From: a virus
Virus record (IMG/VR): IMGVR_UViG_3300023116_007080
Location: 1 to 33,953 of that record
Strand: one strand, 5' to 3'
Length of the DNA stretch: 33,953 nt
The position numbers and the translations under genes were made by a program. The notes under the pieces were generated by a model, which was not told where the DNA came from, searched no databases, and was given only the letters and a program-made list of their open reading frames with translations. Every line of letters begins with the position of its first letter. Within the stretch, counting starts at the first letter, position 1. Of the stretch, positions 1-6,687 are shown piece after piece.

Positions 1-433
1 CGTGCTTCTTGCTGTCGTCTGCCAACATACACTCGAACACAGGAACCTTCATCGTAGAATGCTTATTGATTGTCTTGTGTGTGACCCCACATCTTAGATC
101 TTTTATCAAGATCCTACGATACCAGTCGTTCCATTCTTCCATGTTTGATCTATCACAAAGGTCTTGGATCACATCTCGCATTTCATTGCCTGTGAGAGTT
201 CTGTCTTCCAATCTTCTCAAGACATCATCGAATTCGGTCTGTGTGATTCCTGTGCCATCCTTCTTTGATACGGGCACCTTCTGTACACCAAAAGTCCTGA
301 ATCCATCCAAGGCCGCACCAACGCCGTTGAAGAACCTGATGTTCTCCGCGTCTGACTCACGCCTTATGATGGCTTCTTTCTTCAGTCTCGAATTGTCCGC
401 TTCCAGTTCTTGTATGATTTTCCAGGGTTTCAT
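1..433 (-). CDS. ATP-dependent DNA ligase, N-terminal part (cut by left edge)
   Basis: The first 144 codons of a phage ATP-dependent DNA ligase are visible; the rest lies beyond base 1. The readable part is the N-terminal helical DNA-binding region. It contains the segment WNDWYRRILIKDLRCGV and, later, VPVFECMLA, which in T4-type ligases lies shortly before the adenylated lysine motif (KxDG). That motif is off the window, so activity cannot be judged. The start is the ATG at 433 because AGGAG lies 7-8 nt upstream and the ATG overlaps the previous stop (ATGA). It is the last visible gene of a minus-strand run with the HNH-like and ParB-like genes. In T4-like phages the ligase seals nicks in replication and repair. 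The family assignment is fairly sure. Confidence 0.75.
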   Translation of the reverse strand, partial: MKPWKIIQELEADNSRLKKEAIIRRESDAENIRFFNGVGAALDGFRTFGVQKVPVSKKDGTGITQTEFDDVLRRLEDRTLTGNEMRDVIQDLCDRSNMEEWNDWYRRILIKDLRCGVTHKTINKHSTMKVPVFECMLADDSKKH

Positions 434-972
434 TTTATTACTCCTAACATTGTAAAATGATTTTCAATAGACCACAAGTCTAAATCAATGGGTTCTCCTC
501 TTAAATTTTTAATTGTTTTGGTAAATCCTGCCATTTTATATCTTCGAAATGGATATTGCCATGTGGCATTGTATTGCCATTCTCCTTCCAGGATGTGTTT
601 GTCAGCATCTGATATAAGGCACAAAGGCATATGGATTGCTTCGATCTCAGATATATGACCTTCCAGGTATGCTTGTAGTATCCTATTTTGTGGTATTGGA
701 TGCTCGAGATGTGCTTTGCCCTCATTGGCACCTTCCGCCACATAATGGGCCTGTCCAGGACATCGTGCCTTTTGTGTGTCCCTCAAGTATCTCTGTAAAA
801 AATAAAAGTACTTGCCTTTGACTTCTCTGTTGACATTTTCACTTAATAAATCGTTTTTGAATCTATTTAGAATTTCTACATCTGCCTCAAGCGATACTTT
901 GTTGGCAGATTTAAATTGTAACTTACCTACCAATTCGCGATCTAATCGCATATATCTATCTAGTTCAAACAT
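430..972 (-). CDS. Hypothetical protein with possible HNH-like motif
   Basis: This 180-residue soluble protein has no signal peptide or membrane segment. I do not recognise the family. Around residues 70-97 it has a cysteine followed by HLEHPIPQN (H88, H91, N96), which resembles the core of an HNH nuclease, but the second half of a zinc finger is not evident, so this is a weak guess. Its start overlaps the stop of the ParB-like gene by 8 nt and its stop overlaps the ligase start (ATGA), so the three genes are probably translated from one mRNA. Pairing of a ParB/DUF262-like protein with an HNH-like protein would fit a nuclease pair acting on DNA. Confidence 0.5.
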   Translation of the reverse strand: MFELDRYMRLDRELVGKLQFKSANKVSLEADVEILNRFKNDLLSENVNREVKGKYFYFLQRYLRDTQKARCPGQAHYVAEGANEGKAHLEHPIPQNRILQAYLEGHISEIEAIHMPLCLISDADKHILEGEWQYNATWQYPFRRYKMAGFTKTIKNLRGEPIDLDLWSIENHFTMLGVIK

Positions 973-2071
973 TGTTTTTCATTTTACAATAAGGAACAAA
1001 CTCTGCACAGATGTCATTTTTCAATAAACCCATGGACACCTTAGGTTCGTGTGGTGGATTGAACTGATCATCTTCTGATGCGTGTGAAAGATATGCTTCT
1101 CTCATAAGAGTACTCATTGCCACTGGTGCGTCCCATGATGTGCCTCGGCAATGTTGCCATTGCTTTTTAGAGGCAGAATGTATTCCTTGTGCATTCCTTC
1201 CACATATATCGATCAGTGCCGATAGAATTTTATCTATCCAATCTTTGGGTAGAAATTTAGTTGCACCGTCTTCTTTTGCTAATGCGTACATTTTTACAAG
1301 TCCTATGTAGATACCTTGATTGATTTCTCCTCCGTCCTCATCTCCGTAATATTGTTTGATTCCCAACAATATCTTTTCAAGAACATCAGCATCGCCGGTC
1401 ATTTCTAAACCTTTGTATGCATAATCAAAATGTGAGAAATAGTGTTTGTTTGGACCACACTTGCCCGGGCTCTTTCTCACTCGCTTGGGTTCTAAATCTA
1501 TAGCACATTTTTTGAATAGGGTATCAACAGTGTAGGCATTTTTTACCCTAGGATTATTCCTATCGTTTTCAGAATGGACATCGTTGTGCCATCTGTGTAA
1601 TAGACCCCTGTGTATCTCTTCTGTGCCTGCCCTCAATATACCTGTATCATTCAATATCTCAAATGCGATGGCATCAAAAGATTGATGTGATGTCTCAACA
1701 TAGGTCATGGGCACTGCCTTGAAACCCAATACCGATAATGCGACAGACGTGTGTTGTCCATCAAACAAAAAGTATTTTCCGTCTCTTTTGACTGCCGATG
1801 CGGGTCTTACCACCCGGGGATCAAATTTTTCACATATACGAACCACGTGTGAAGGTCTCAAGTCTCGTTGTACAGAATAATTGAAACATAGATCGTCATT
1901 GATCTCCACTTGTGAAATACCTTGCGGTAATATCATTTCAGGATCTTTTTGTAATTCTTTCAGCCTATCTCTGGCTGTTTCTAATCTTGTTTTGAAATTG
2001 GCTACTTCGTCTTCGCCGTCTTTGTAGAATTCCTCAACCACTTGATTGAGAGTTTTCACTTTGTTTTCCAT
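965..2071 (-). CDS. ParB/sulfiredoxin-fold (ParB-like nuclease domain) protein
   Basis: The protein has 368 residues counted from the chosen start. Residues about 50-130 look like a ParB-like N-terminal domain: a first beta strand with Q68-R69, then FLFDGQHTSVAL (residues 101-112), where GQHT replaces the usual GxHR/GERR phosphate-binding turn. The C-terminal two thirds are unassigned. ParB-fold domains bind or hydrolyse nucleotides and occur in phage nucleases, DndB-like proteins and regulators, so the exact role is unknown. An in-frame ATG lies upstream at 2095, but the ATG at 2071 has AGGAG 5 nt upstream, so I chose it. It follows a long structured leader (2072-2189) and a TTGACA-type promoter, and heads an operon with the next two genes. 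Confidence 0.6.
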   Translation of the reverse strand: MENKVKTLNQVVEEFYKDGEDEVANFKTRLETARDRLKELQKDPEMILPQGISQVEINDDLCFNYSVQRDLRPSHVVRICEKFDPRVVRPASAVKRDGKYFLFDGQHTSVALSVLGFKAVPMTYVETSHQSFDAIAFEILNDTGILRAGTEEIHRGLLHRWHNDVHSENDRNNPRVKNAYTVDTLFKKCAIDLEPKRVRKSPGKCGPNKHYFSHFDYAYKGLEMTGDADVLEKILLGIKQYYGDEDGGEINQGIYIGLVKMYALAKEDGATKFLPKDWIDKILSALIDICGRNAQGIHSASKKQWQHCRGTSWDAPVAMSTLMREAYLSHASEDDQFNPPHEPKVSMGLLKNDICAEFVPYCKMKNNV

Positions 2072-2098
2072 ATCATCTCCTGTATGTTGACTCAATTA

Positions 2099-2155
2099 CA
2101 CCCAAAGGGTGCGGAGTCGTGTGTTCCGCCGAATATAAGCGAGATCCGACGGAAC
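2099..2155 (-). promoter_or_regulatory. Two hairpins in the 5' leader of the ParB-like gene
   Basis: On the minus strand the leader first forms a 9-bp stem (GTTCCGTCG with CGGCGGAAC, one G-U pair, 15-nt loop; 2123-2155). It then forms a 5-bp stem CACCC/GGGTG with an AAA loop (2099-2111). They sit between the promoter at 2196-2223 and the SD of the gene at 2071, so a leader of roughly 118 nt is predicted. A regulatory role is inferred. It matches no riboswitch I know. Confidence 0.5.
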
Positions 2156-2195
2156 AAGTTTATAGACATTTACTTTAATATGTCTTGTTAATTTA

Positions 2196-2223
2196 ATTTT
2201 AACACATTATCAAAATATGTCAA
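2196..2223 (-). promoter_or_regulatory. Sigma70-like promoter for the ParB-like operon
   Basis: On the minus strand TTGACA (2223-2218) is followed after 16 bp by TAAAAT (2201-2196). Transcription should begin near 2189 and read the structured leader into the ParB-like gene, the HNH-like gene and the ligase. Confidence 0.6.
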
Positions 2224-2233
2224 CCGTCTGTTT

Positions 2234-2533
2234 TTAAACAACAATATTACTTTTTGGTGGTGTTTTGATAGGTGAAGTTGCATTCTTGTACTCGTTGATC
2301 ACTTTTTCATTGGCCAATCCAATTACCACAATATTCCTAGTTTCTATTTCTATATCTTTTGATTGATCCATTGTGGGCACAAATGTACCAAAAGCCAGTC
2401 CCTGTGGGCTCATCATGATTACCAAAGGTTTCTGTATGGTGATTTTATTTTGATCGTGATCAGTTACTTTGGCAATGACTTCTTCCCCAGTGACCAATTT
2501 TATAGTTGCTATTTTTTCTTTTTCTATTATCAT
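2234..2533 (-). CDS. Small conserved phage protein, possible Sm-like barrel
   Basis: The protein has 99 residues. Its N-terminus (IATIKLVTGEEVIAKV, then NKITIQKPLVI) has the alternating pattern of a strongly bent small beta barrel, as in Sm/Hfq-like folds: 'level of X: gene product with a G-E/D turn'. The C-terminal 25 residues are polar and probably disordered. The fold is inferred from pattern only, and the function is unknown. The start is the ATG at 2533. There is no SD; the promoter -10 box ends 6 nt upstream, so the mRNA is expected to be leaderless. It is divergent from the PP-loop gene at 2595. Confidence 0.6.
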   Translation of the reverse strand: MIIEKEKIATIKLVTGEEVIAKVTDHDQNKITIQKPLVIMMSPQGLAFGTFVPTMDQSKDIEIETRNIVVIGLANEKVINEYKNATSPIKTPPKSNIVV

Positions 2534-2539
2534 TGTTCT

Positions 2540-2568
2540 ATTGTATATGACAAATATTTTTTTGTCAA
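2540..2568 (-). promoter_or_regulatory. Sigma70-like promoter giving a leaderless mRNA
   Basis: On the minus strand TTGACA (2568-2563), a 17-bp spacer and TACAAT (2545-2540) lie so that exactly 6 nt separate the -10 box from the ATG at 2533. The expected first transcribed base is therefore at or next to the A of the start codon. Confidence 0.65.
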
Positions 2569-2579
2569 ATGAACTGCTA

Positions 2580-2587
2580 TATAAATA
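2580..2587 (+). promoter_or_regulatory. T4-type late promoter box
   Basis: The sequence is an exact TATAAATA, the T4 late promoter consensus, 7 nt before the ATG at 2595. In T4 the start of transcription lies about 6 nt after this box, so this mRNA too would begin almost at the ATG. The 8-mer is common by chance in AT-rich DNA, so its position is the evidence. Confidence 0.5.
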
Positions 2588-2594
2588 TTGAAAA

Positions 2595-4067
2595 ATGAAA
2601 ACCTATACTCCCACCGATCAGAACACAAAAGACTTATTAAAAAATTGGACAAGGAAAAATGGCCAGCTCTGGGAGATATTTTTAAAATATGGTCCAGACA
2701 ATACCATCACTGCAAAAACACTTGAACAAATAGAGCAAGATACAAATACCACTGTCAAGACTAAAGGTAGAGTAAATTTTCAATGTTATCCGTTCATTGA
2801 AAAACACAACATCAAAGAAACAATATTCCATGGGTGGGAATCTAGCACATTTTATCAAAATTTTCAATTGAACAGTGAGGGGTTGATTGAAGTTAGAGAC
2901 CTACCTCGAAACACGATACCATACGAAGAATTTGAGAAATTTGCAGTAGAAAAACTTGATAAAAAAATAAAAGACTTTATCGATTCGCATGATGACATAG
3001 TTTTAATGTACAGCCAAGGCATAGACTCGATACTATTAATGGCTTATTTGCACAAATACAACGCTCTAGGTAAAACAGAACTCGTATATGTGAATAATCA
3101 GGAGCCTGACTATGAACCAATAATAGTCGATGGAGAAATATTTTTGCCTTTGTGGAATAAAAATCCTTACGCCGAGACATATTGGAAAGACCGTCTTAGC
3201 AATCCACCTTTAGAATACAAAAATCATCATGAGAATAAGCATAATCCCAATAAGTCACACGTTCTCAGTGAAGGTGCAATTCTGAAATTTGACAACAACC
3301 TTGACCTGAGTTTCGAAAAAACACTTGGTTTTAAGAAAATCACCGAATTAAAAATGAACGAGGACACGCTGATCAAATGGGCGAACAATAGAGATCCAGA
3401 ACCATTTTTTAATTATCAATCTTATGAGGTCGCCGAACATTTCAAAGATAGACCTGTAATAATCGGCCACGAAGGGAATTCTGTTTTATTTCATAAATGG
3501 GAATGGGTCAGACGTATCGGAAAACGCATACCTATCGATGAAAATTATTATACAAAAACTGTAAACGGCATAGATTGGGATTTGGAATGGGACAACGACT
3601 GGGGAATCATAACACTTTTTCAACCAAAACAAAGAGGGTATGATAATAAAGACATAGGCAACGAATTCACTCCAATTTCTGATTTTGAATTGATGTCAAT
3701 GTTGCCTTTTATTGACACAGAAACTATAGATCCTTTAGATGTAGCGAACGCAACAATGATTAAAAAAATGATACATCAAATGGTTGGAGATAAATTTGAT
3801 CACTTGATAGTCAAAGAAGGTAACAATTGGATGAATTTTTGGACTCTGGCAAGGATACCCGTTTCAAAACTTGATCCTGAAAATTTAAATTTATATGTGA
3901 ATAAAAAAAGCAACCTTCATAATGTATCTTTTTGTAAGAAAGCATTACAGGTGGCAAAAAGAACGGGTTGGATATTTGCATCAGATCTACTACAAATGAA
4001 ATTCACAAACAAAGTGACCTTGCTATATGCAGATAACTTTCCTACTGCTGTTGTAAAAATAAATTAA
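2595..4067 (+). CDS. PP-loop ATPase / asparagine-synthase-like protein (copy 1)
   Basis: This 490-residue protein carries a PP-loop for ATP pyrophosphate binding at residues 138-145 (MYSQGIDS), after a strand (DDIVL) and before a helix, as in N-type ATP pyrophosphatases. The usual SGGxDS has Gln in place of the first Gly, while the key Ser, Gly and Asp are kept. It lacks the N-terminal Cys glutaminase domain of true asparagine synthase. The family adenylates a carboxyl, carbonyl or tRNA base and then swaps in ammonia or sulfur; the substrate here is unknown. It stands alone on the plus strand, with an upstream T4-late-like box and no SD. Its 3' end overlaps the convergent gene at 4064 by 4 bp. 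Two further PP-loop genes lie at 8339 and 9937. Confidence 0.7.
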   Translation: MKTYTPTDQNTKDLLKNWTRKNGQLWEIFLKYGPDNTITAKTLEQIEQDTNTTVKTKGRVNFQCYPFIEKHNIKETIFHGWESSTFYQNFQLNSEGLIEVRDLPRNTIPYEEFEKFAVEKLDKKIKDFIDSHDDIVLMYSQGIDSILLMAYLHKYNALGKTELVYVNNQEPDYEPIIVDGEIFLPLWNKNPYAETYWKDRLSNPPLEYKNHHENKHNPNKSHVLSEGAILKFDNNLDLSFEKTLGFKKITELKMNEDTLIKWANNRDPEPFFNYQSYEVAEHFKDRPVIIGHEGNSVLFHKWEWVRRIGKRIPIDENYYTKTVNGIDWDLEWDNDWGIITLFQPKQRGYDNKDIGNEFTPISDFELMSMLPFIDTETIDPLDVANATMIKKMIHQMVGDKFDHLIVKEGNNWMNFWTLARIPVSKLDPENLNLYVNKKSNLHNVSFCKKALQVAKRTGWIFASDLLQMKFTNKVTLLYADNFPTAVVKIN

Positions 4068-4354
4068 AATTTATATTTTCCGTGTTTGAAAACGTCGTCC
4101 ACTAATTTTTGACATTCGTCATGCCAGTACTGTCCGCTTTCTCTCAATTGCTCGTTCATTGTTCGTAGTCTTTCCATTTTCTTTTTCAATGTTTTTAATT
4201 GAGCGGGAGATATTATTTTTTCCAGTTCTTTGATTTTGGTTATCTTGTCGATCACATCATCAATGACCGGGCAGGTTATGTCAGGAACTTTGGGAGCCTT
4301 TTTCCTTATTTTCATCCAAACCTGTTTGTGCTTTGGTAGTCTACGTTTTTTCAT
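4064..4354 (-). CDS. Small basic coiled-coil protein
   Basis: The 96-residue protein is rich in Lys and Arg at the N-terminus (MKKRRLPKHKQ) and then has a probable coiled coil from about residue 38 to 75, with Leu/Ile/Met at heptad spacing. I do not recognise it. A basic start plus coiled coil would suit a nucleic-acid-binding or scaffold role, but nothing shows this. The start ATG at 4354 is preceded by GGGGTG at a suitable distance. It converges on the PP-loop gene, sharing 4 bp. Confidence 0.55.
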   Translation of the reverse strand: MKKRRLPKHKQVWMKIRKKAPKVPDITCPVIDDVIDKITKIKELEKIISPAQLKTLKKKMERLRTMNEQLRESGQYWHDECQKLVDDVFKHGKYKF

Positions 4355-4435
4355 TCACACCCCTGTTTAATATCAAATATTTAAGGTTAGGATGACAAAT
4401 GAATATACGACATTATAAGTTATACGATCGTATTA

Positions 4436-4741
4436 TGTTGGGGGAACTTCTGTTCCCAGGTGTCCCCAAACCCGCAAGATTGTTGGCTATTAAGCCGCTA
4501 ATCTTAGTTGAGATTGACCAACTGTTAGGTCAGCAAATCCCAATGCTTTTTTATTAGCATTTATAAAATAACCCGATTACGTCGGAATAATCACGATGAA
4601 CTCCAGATAGTTTTAACTGTCAATCGATCCTAGTTCACCCCCTCAAAGCACAAATCTATTGTGTGTGTTTCAAGTGAGTGGTGGAGGTGGTCGGTACTGC
4701 CCCGACGTCTTGTCCAGGTATTGTCTACCCATCAACGTCCA
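4436..4741 (-). ncRNA. ssrA: Circularly permuted two-piece tmRNA
   Basis: On the minus strand the acceptor piece comes first (about 4741 to 4679) and ends in CCA. It is followed by an internal spacer (4678-4643) and then the coding piece (4642 to about 4436). The acceptor stem is 7 bp (4642-4636 GGGGGTG with 4689-4683 CACCTCC), and its third pair is G-U, the alanine identity element of tmRNA. A T-arm of 5 bp (GTCGG/CCGAC, 4706-4690) with a 7-nt loop abuts it. GGATCGA follows in the D-like region. The tag frame runs 4558-4490. This permuted order is known from alphaproteobacteria and marine picocyanobacteria. The mature piece ends are estimates. The RNA would rescue stalled ribosomes and tag nascent peptides. 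Confidence 0.9.
4490..4558 (-). other. tmRNA proteolysis-tag reading frame
   Basis: The resume codon is read as GCT at 4558. The tag is 22 codons, begins ANKKALG, ends LRLAA, and stops with TAA followed at once by TAG. The LAA end matches the ClpXP degron of bacterial tags. The length is above the usual 10-15 residues. A resume point a few codons later (GCA at 4546) cannot be excluded. Confidence 0.75.
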
Positions 4742-4747
4742 TGCTAG

Positions 4748-4777
4748 TATTTAAACACATTAATGGTATTTTGTCAA
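4748..4777 (-). promoter_or_regulatory. Sigma70-like promoter of the tmRNA
   Basis: On the minus strand TTGACA (4777-4772), an 18-bp spacer and TAAATA (4753-4748) place the transcription start near 4741, at the 5' end of the acceptor piece. It stands back to back with the promoter at 4782-4810, with only 4 bp between the two -35 boxes. Confidence 0.65.
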
Positions 4778-4781
4778 TAGG

Positions 4782-4810
4782 TTGACACTTGTTTTTTTGG
4801 ATGTTAATAT
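4782..4810 (+). promoter_or_regulatory. Sigma70-like promoter giving a leaderless mRNA
   Basis: TTGACA (4782-4787), a 17-bp spacer and TAATAT (4805-4810) are followed after exactly 6 nt by the ATG at 4817. Transcription should therefore start at the initiation codon. Confidence 0.7.
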
Positions 4811-4816
4811 AAGTTT

Positions 4817-5035
4817 ATGCCAAAAAACAGAAAATTTATTTTTACAGATAAAACAGCACCCGCTGAAGAACAGGTCAAAGAAGTTGAAGCACTCGGATAT
4901 AGACGAGCAGTGAAATCTTATCAGTCCGGTTCCAAAGCAAAATTTGTGGAAGTGGAATGGACTACCAAAAGTGGTGAGGAGTTCTACAAACTACAAAAAT
5001 TACCGTTGGGTAGATCAAAAAAACTAGGTAGATAG
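4817..5035 (+). CDS. Small basic hypothetical protein
   Basis: The protein has 72 residues, a basic start (MPKNRKF) and a basic end (GRSKKLGR). I do not recognise it. The pattern of the middle part (KFVEVEWTTKSGEEFYKL) suggests two short beta strands. It has a strong early-type promoter with no room for an SD, so a leaderless early transcript is expected. That suits a host-takeover peptide made soon after infection, but this is inference. Confidence 0.55.
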   Translation: MPKNRKFIFTDKTAPAEEQVKEVEALGYRRAVKSYQSGSKAKFVEVEWTTKSGEEFYKLQKLPLGRSKKLGR

Positions 5036-5057
5036 TTTTTAACACGTCTATCAAATC

Positions 5058-5065
5058 TATAAATA
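5058..5065 (+). promoter_or_regulatory. T4-type late promoter box upstream of the ABC operon
   Basis: An exact TATAAATA lies about 135 bp before the binding-protein gene and downstream of the small gene at 4817. If used, it would add late transcription of the transporter operon on top of the early promoter at 5133. The rest of the 5036-5132 gap shows no gene; it contains a weak hairpin CACT/AGTG. Confidence 0.35.
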
Positions 5066-5132
5066 CGATTACAGCGCCACTCCAGTAGTGACGTCGGAAT
5101 TAACAGGACGCTTGAGTTTTACTCTTTACTGT

Positions 5133-5162
5133 TTGACAGAACGCCCTTCCGTATGGTATAAT
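5133..5162 (+). promoter_or_regulatory. Sigma70 promoter of the ABC transporter operon
   Basis: TTGACA (5133-5138) and a perfect TATAAT (5157-5162) are spaced by 18 bp, and TGG just before the -10 box makes it an extended -10. Transcription should start near 5169. This is among the best host-type promoters of the window. Confidence 0.8.
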
Positions 5163-5165
5163 AAA

Positions 5166-5192
5166 CCTAGTAGTTAAACTTAAAACTAGGAG
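5166..5192 (+). promoter_or_regulatory. SD site inside a small inverted repeat
   Basis: The SD AGGAG (5188-5192) ends 8 nt before the ATG at 5201. Its first bases form part of ACTAGG (5185-5190), which can pair with CCTAGT (5166-5171). A transcript starting near 5169 lacks part of the left arm, whereas one from the late box at 5058 would carry it. The stem is short, so any effect is uncertain. Confidence 0.35.
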
Positions 5193-5200
5193 AATATTAT

Positions 5201-6136
5201 ATGAAGAAAATGATTCTGACGTTGTTGATATCTATCATAACAACAACAATATCGGCCAAGGAATTTACAATGGCCATTCAACCCACCTTTGGTGCTCATC
5301 AGCATATAGGATATGAAATAATCGAGAGATTAGAAGCACGAGGCATAACAGTAAACACAGTACCAACAAAATCATCCATCAAAGGCAATTCCTTACTGAT
5401 GAATAAACAGATAGATGTCAACGTGGGGTCTATCACATCGTTCATTGTTTTAAATGATAAGATGCCTGAGCAAAGTTTGTTGCTATCTGCCATTGGGCAT
5501 TACAAGTATTTCTTACAATGTACACCTGACATCAAAACAATGGAAGATGTTAAAACTACAAAAATTGTCACTTCTGGTAGAAACACCTTGGAACATCACA
5601 CAATCAGGTGGTTGGCAAAAGAACACTTTGGAGACCCTTATGCACTTGATGAAAATTTTATTACCATGAAAAGACCTCAAATATGGCAAATATTGCAGGC
5701 CGGATCTTCTGACGTGAAATGCGTGATGACCGGAGCACCATTACAGAACAAGATACAGGACGAACTGGGTTTTGTTACAGTTGCCACAAGTGATGTTGAA
5801 AAAGGTATAGCAGGATCATACAATGCCTATTGGACAAGGAAAGATTGGGTTGATCAGAATCCCGATTTGGCTTATGCTTTCATAACAACAGCGGTAGAAG
5901 TTATACGTGATTACAACAAGGATCCTATAACAATTTTAGAAAAATTTATTCAGAAAGACAAAATGGACACAACTGCGGAGTATCTACAAAAGGGACACAT
6001 AAAAAATCAAGCAATATTCCATTCCGATCTAAGGGGATCAGAGTATTTTAATAATTTTTTATACGAAATAGAATATCTCAAAGATAACAAAGGCGACATA
6101 TCAAAAATGATCTATCGTGCAGAGGCGTTGAAATAA
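5201..6136 (+). CDS. ABC importer periplasmic substrate-binding protein (NMT1/TauA-like)
   Basis: The 311-residue protein starts with a clear signal peptide: two Lys, a hydrophobic stretch of about 15 residues, and ISA before the likely cleavage after residue 19. The mature part follows the NMT1/THI5-like or TauA/SsuA binding-protein plan, with an early strand (FTMAIQPTFGAHQHIGYEII), a DVNVGS segment near residue 73, and the hinge region after residue 110. Such proteins capture taurine, sulfonates, nitrate or the thiamine pyrimidine HMP in the periplasm; the ligand cannot be told here. It heads an operon with ATPase and permease genes, and its stop shares one base with the next start (TAATG). 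A full binding-protein importer is very unusual in a lytic phage. Confidence 0.75.
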   Translation: MKKMILTLLISIITTTISAKEFTMAIQPTFGAHQHIGYEIIERLEARGITVNTVPTKSSIKGNSLLMNKQIDVNVGSITSFIVLNDKMPEQSLLLSAIGHYKYFLQCTPDIKTMEDVKTTKIVTSGRNTLEHHTIRWLAKEHFGDPYALDENFITMKRPQIWQILQAGSSDVKCVMTGAPLQNKIQDELGFVTVATSDVEKGIAGSYNAYWTRKDWVDQNPDLAYAFITTAVEVIRDYNKDPITILEKFIQKDKMDTTAEYLQKGHIKNQAIFHSDLRGSEYFNNFLYEIEYLKDNKGDISKMIYRAEALK

Positions 6137-6687
6137 TGCAATTGATTTCTGTTGCTCCTCTCAGAAACGATGTAGAGTTATTTAGACCTATAACTCTACA
6201 TCTACGACCTGGCGAAGTAAACACATTGATGGGAGCATCGGGTATTGGAAAAACTAGTCTTCTCGAATGTATCTCCGGAGGTTGTGAATACACAGGAAAG
6301 ATCATAGACAATTCAAATATTTTCAGGGTATTTCAAGATACAGAACAACTATTTCCTTGGATGACCGTGAGGGAAAATTTAAGACTGGTTACAGATATAA
6401 ATTGGAACAAGATTGCTAAAAAATTAAAATTAGAAAAACATTTGGATAAAATGCCCAACGAGTGTTCAGTTGGTCAGAAACAACGGTTTACTCTGATGAG
6501 AGCTCTATATAGTGATAGATCAATATTGTTATGTGACGAACCCATGAGCGGTGTTGATGGTGCCACAGGAAAAGAAATAGTGAGAGAATTTAAAAAATTA
6601 GTTAAAAGCACAAACAAAAAAGTTTTATGGGTTACACACAATCAAACAGAAGCCAAACAATTAGGAAAAGTTATCAAAGTAAAATGA
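6136..6687 (+). CDS. ABC transporter ATPase subunit (compact)
   Basis: All nucleotide-binding motifs are present in 183 residues: Walker A GASGIGKT (33-40), Q-loop Q67, signature SVGQK (111-115, in place of LSGGQ), Walker B ILLCDE (130-135) and H-loop H168. The usual length for TauB/SsuB/ThiZ-type subunits is about 240-260, so the protein lacks the C-terminal extension and some of the helical domain, yet looks functional. It energises import through the permease encoded next. The start overlaps the preceding stop by one base and its stop overlaps the permease ATG (ATGA), so coupling is tight. Confidence 0.85.
   Translation: MQLISVAPLRNDVELFRPITLHLRPGEVNTLMGASGIGKTSLLECISGGCEYTGKIIDNSNIFRVFQDTEQLFPWMTVRENLRLVTDINWNKIAKKLKLEKHLDKMPNECSVGQKQRFTLMRALYSDRSILLCDEPMSGVDGATGKEIVREFKKLVKSTNKKVLWVTHNQTEAKQLGKVIKVK

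Noticed and set aside
9-455. Plus-strand open frame of 148 codons
   Set aside because: It lies opposite the DNA ligase start, whose protein has clear family features; the plus frame has no recognisable content.
2099-2155. Reading the paired stems before the ParB-like gene as a tRNA
   Set aside because: No acceptor, D or T arm pattern fits; only two simple hairpins are present.
2595-4067. Calling the PP-loop gene a full asparagine synthase (asnB)
   Set aside because: The N-terminal catalytic Cys and glutaminase domain are absent and the PP-loop is altered (SQGIDS).
5036-5200. Possible TPP riboswitch before the NMT1-like binding protein
   Set aside because: I looked for the CTGAGA and related conserved thi-box parts and found none, so a thiamine link has no RNA support.
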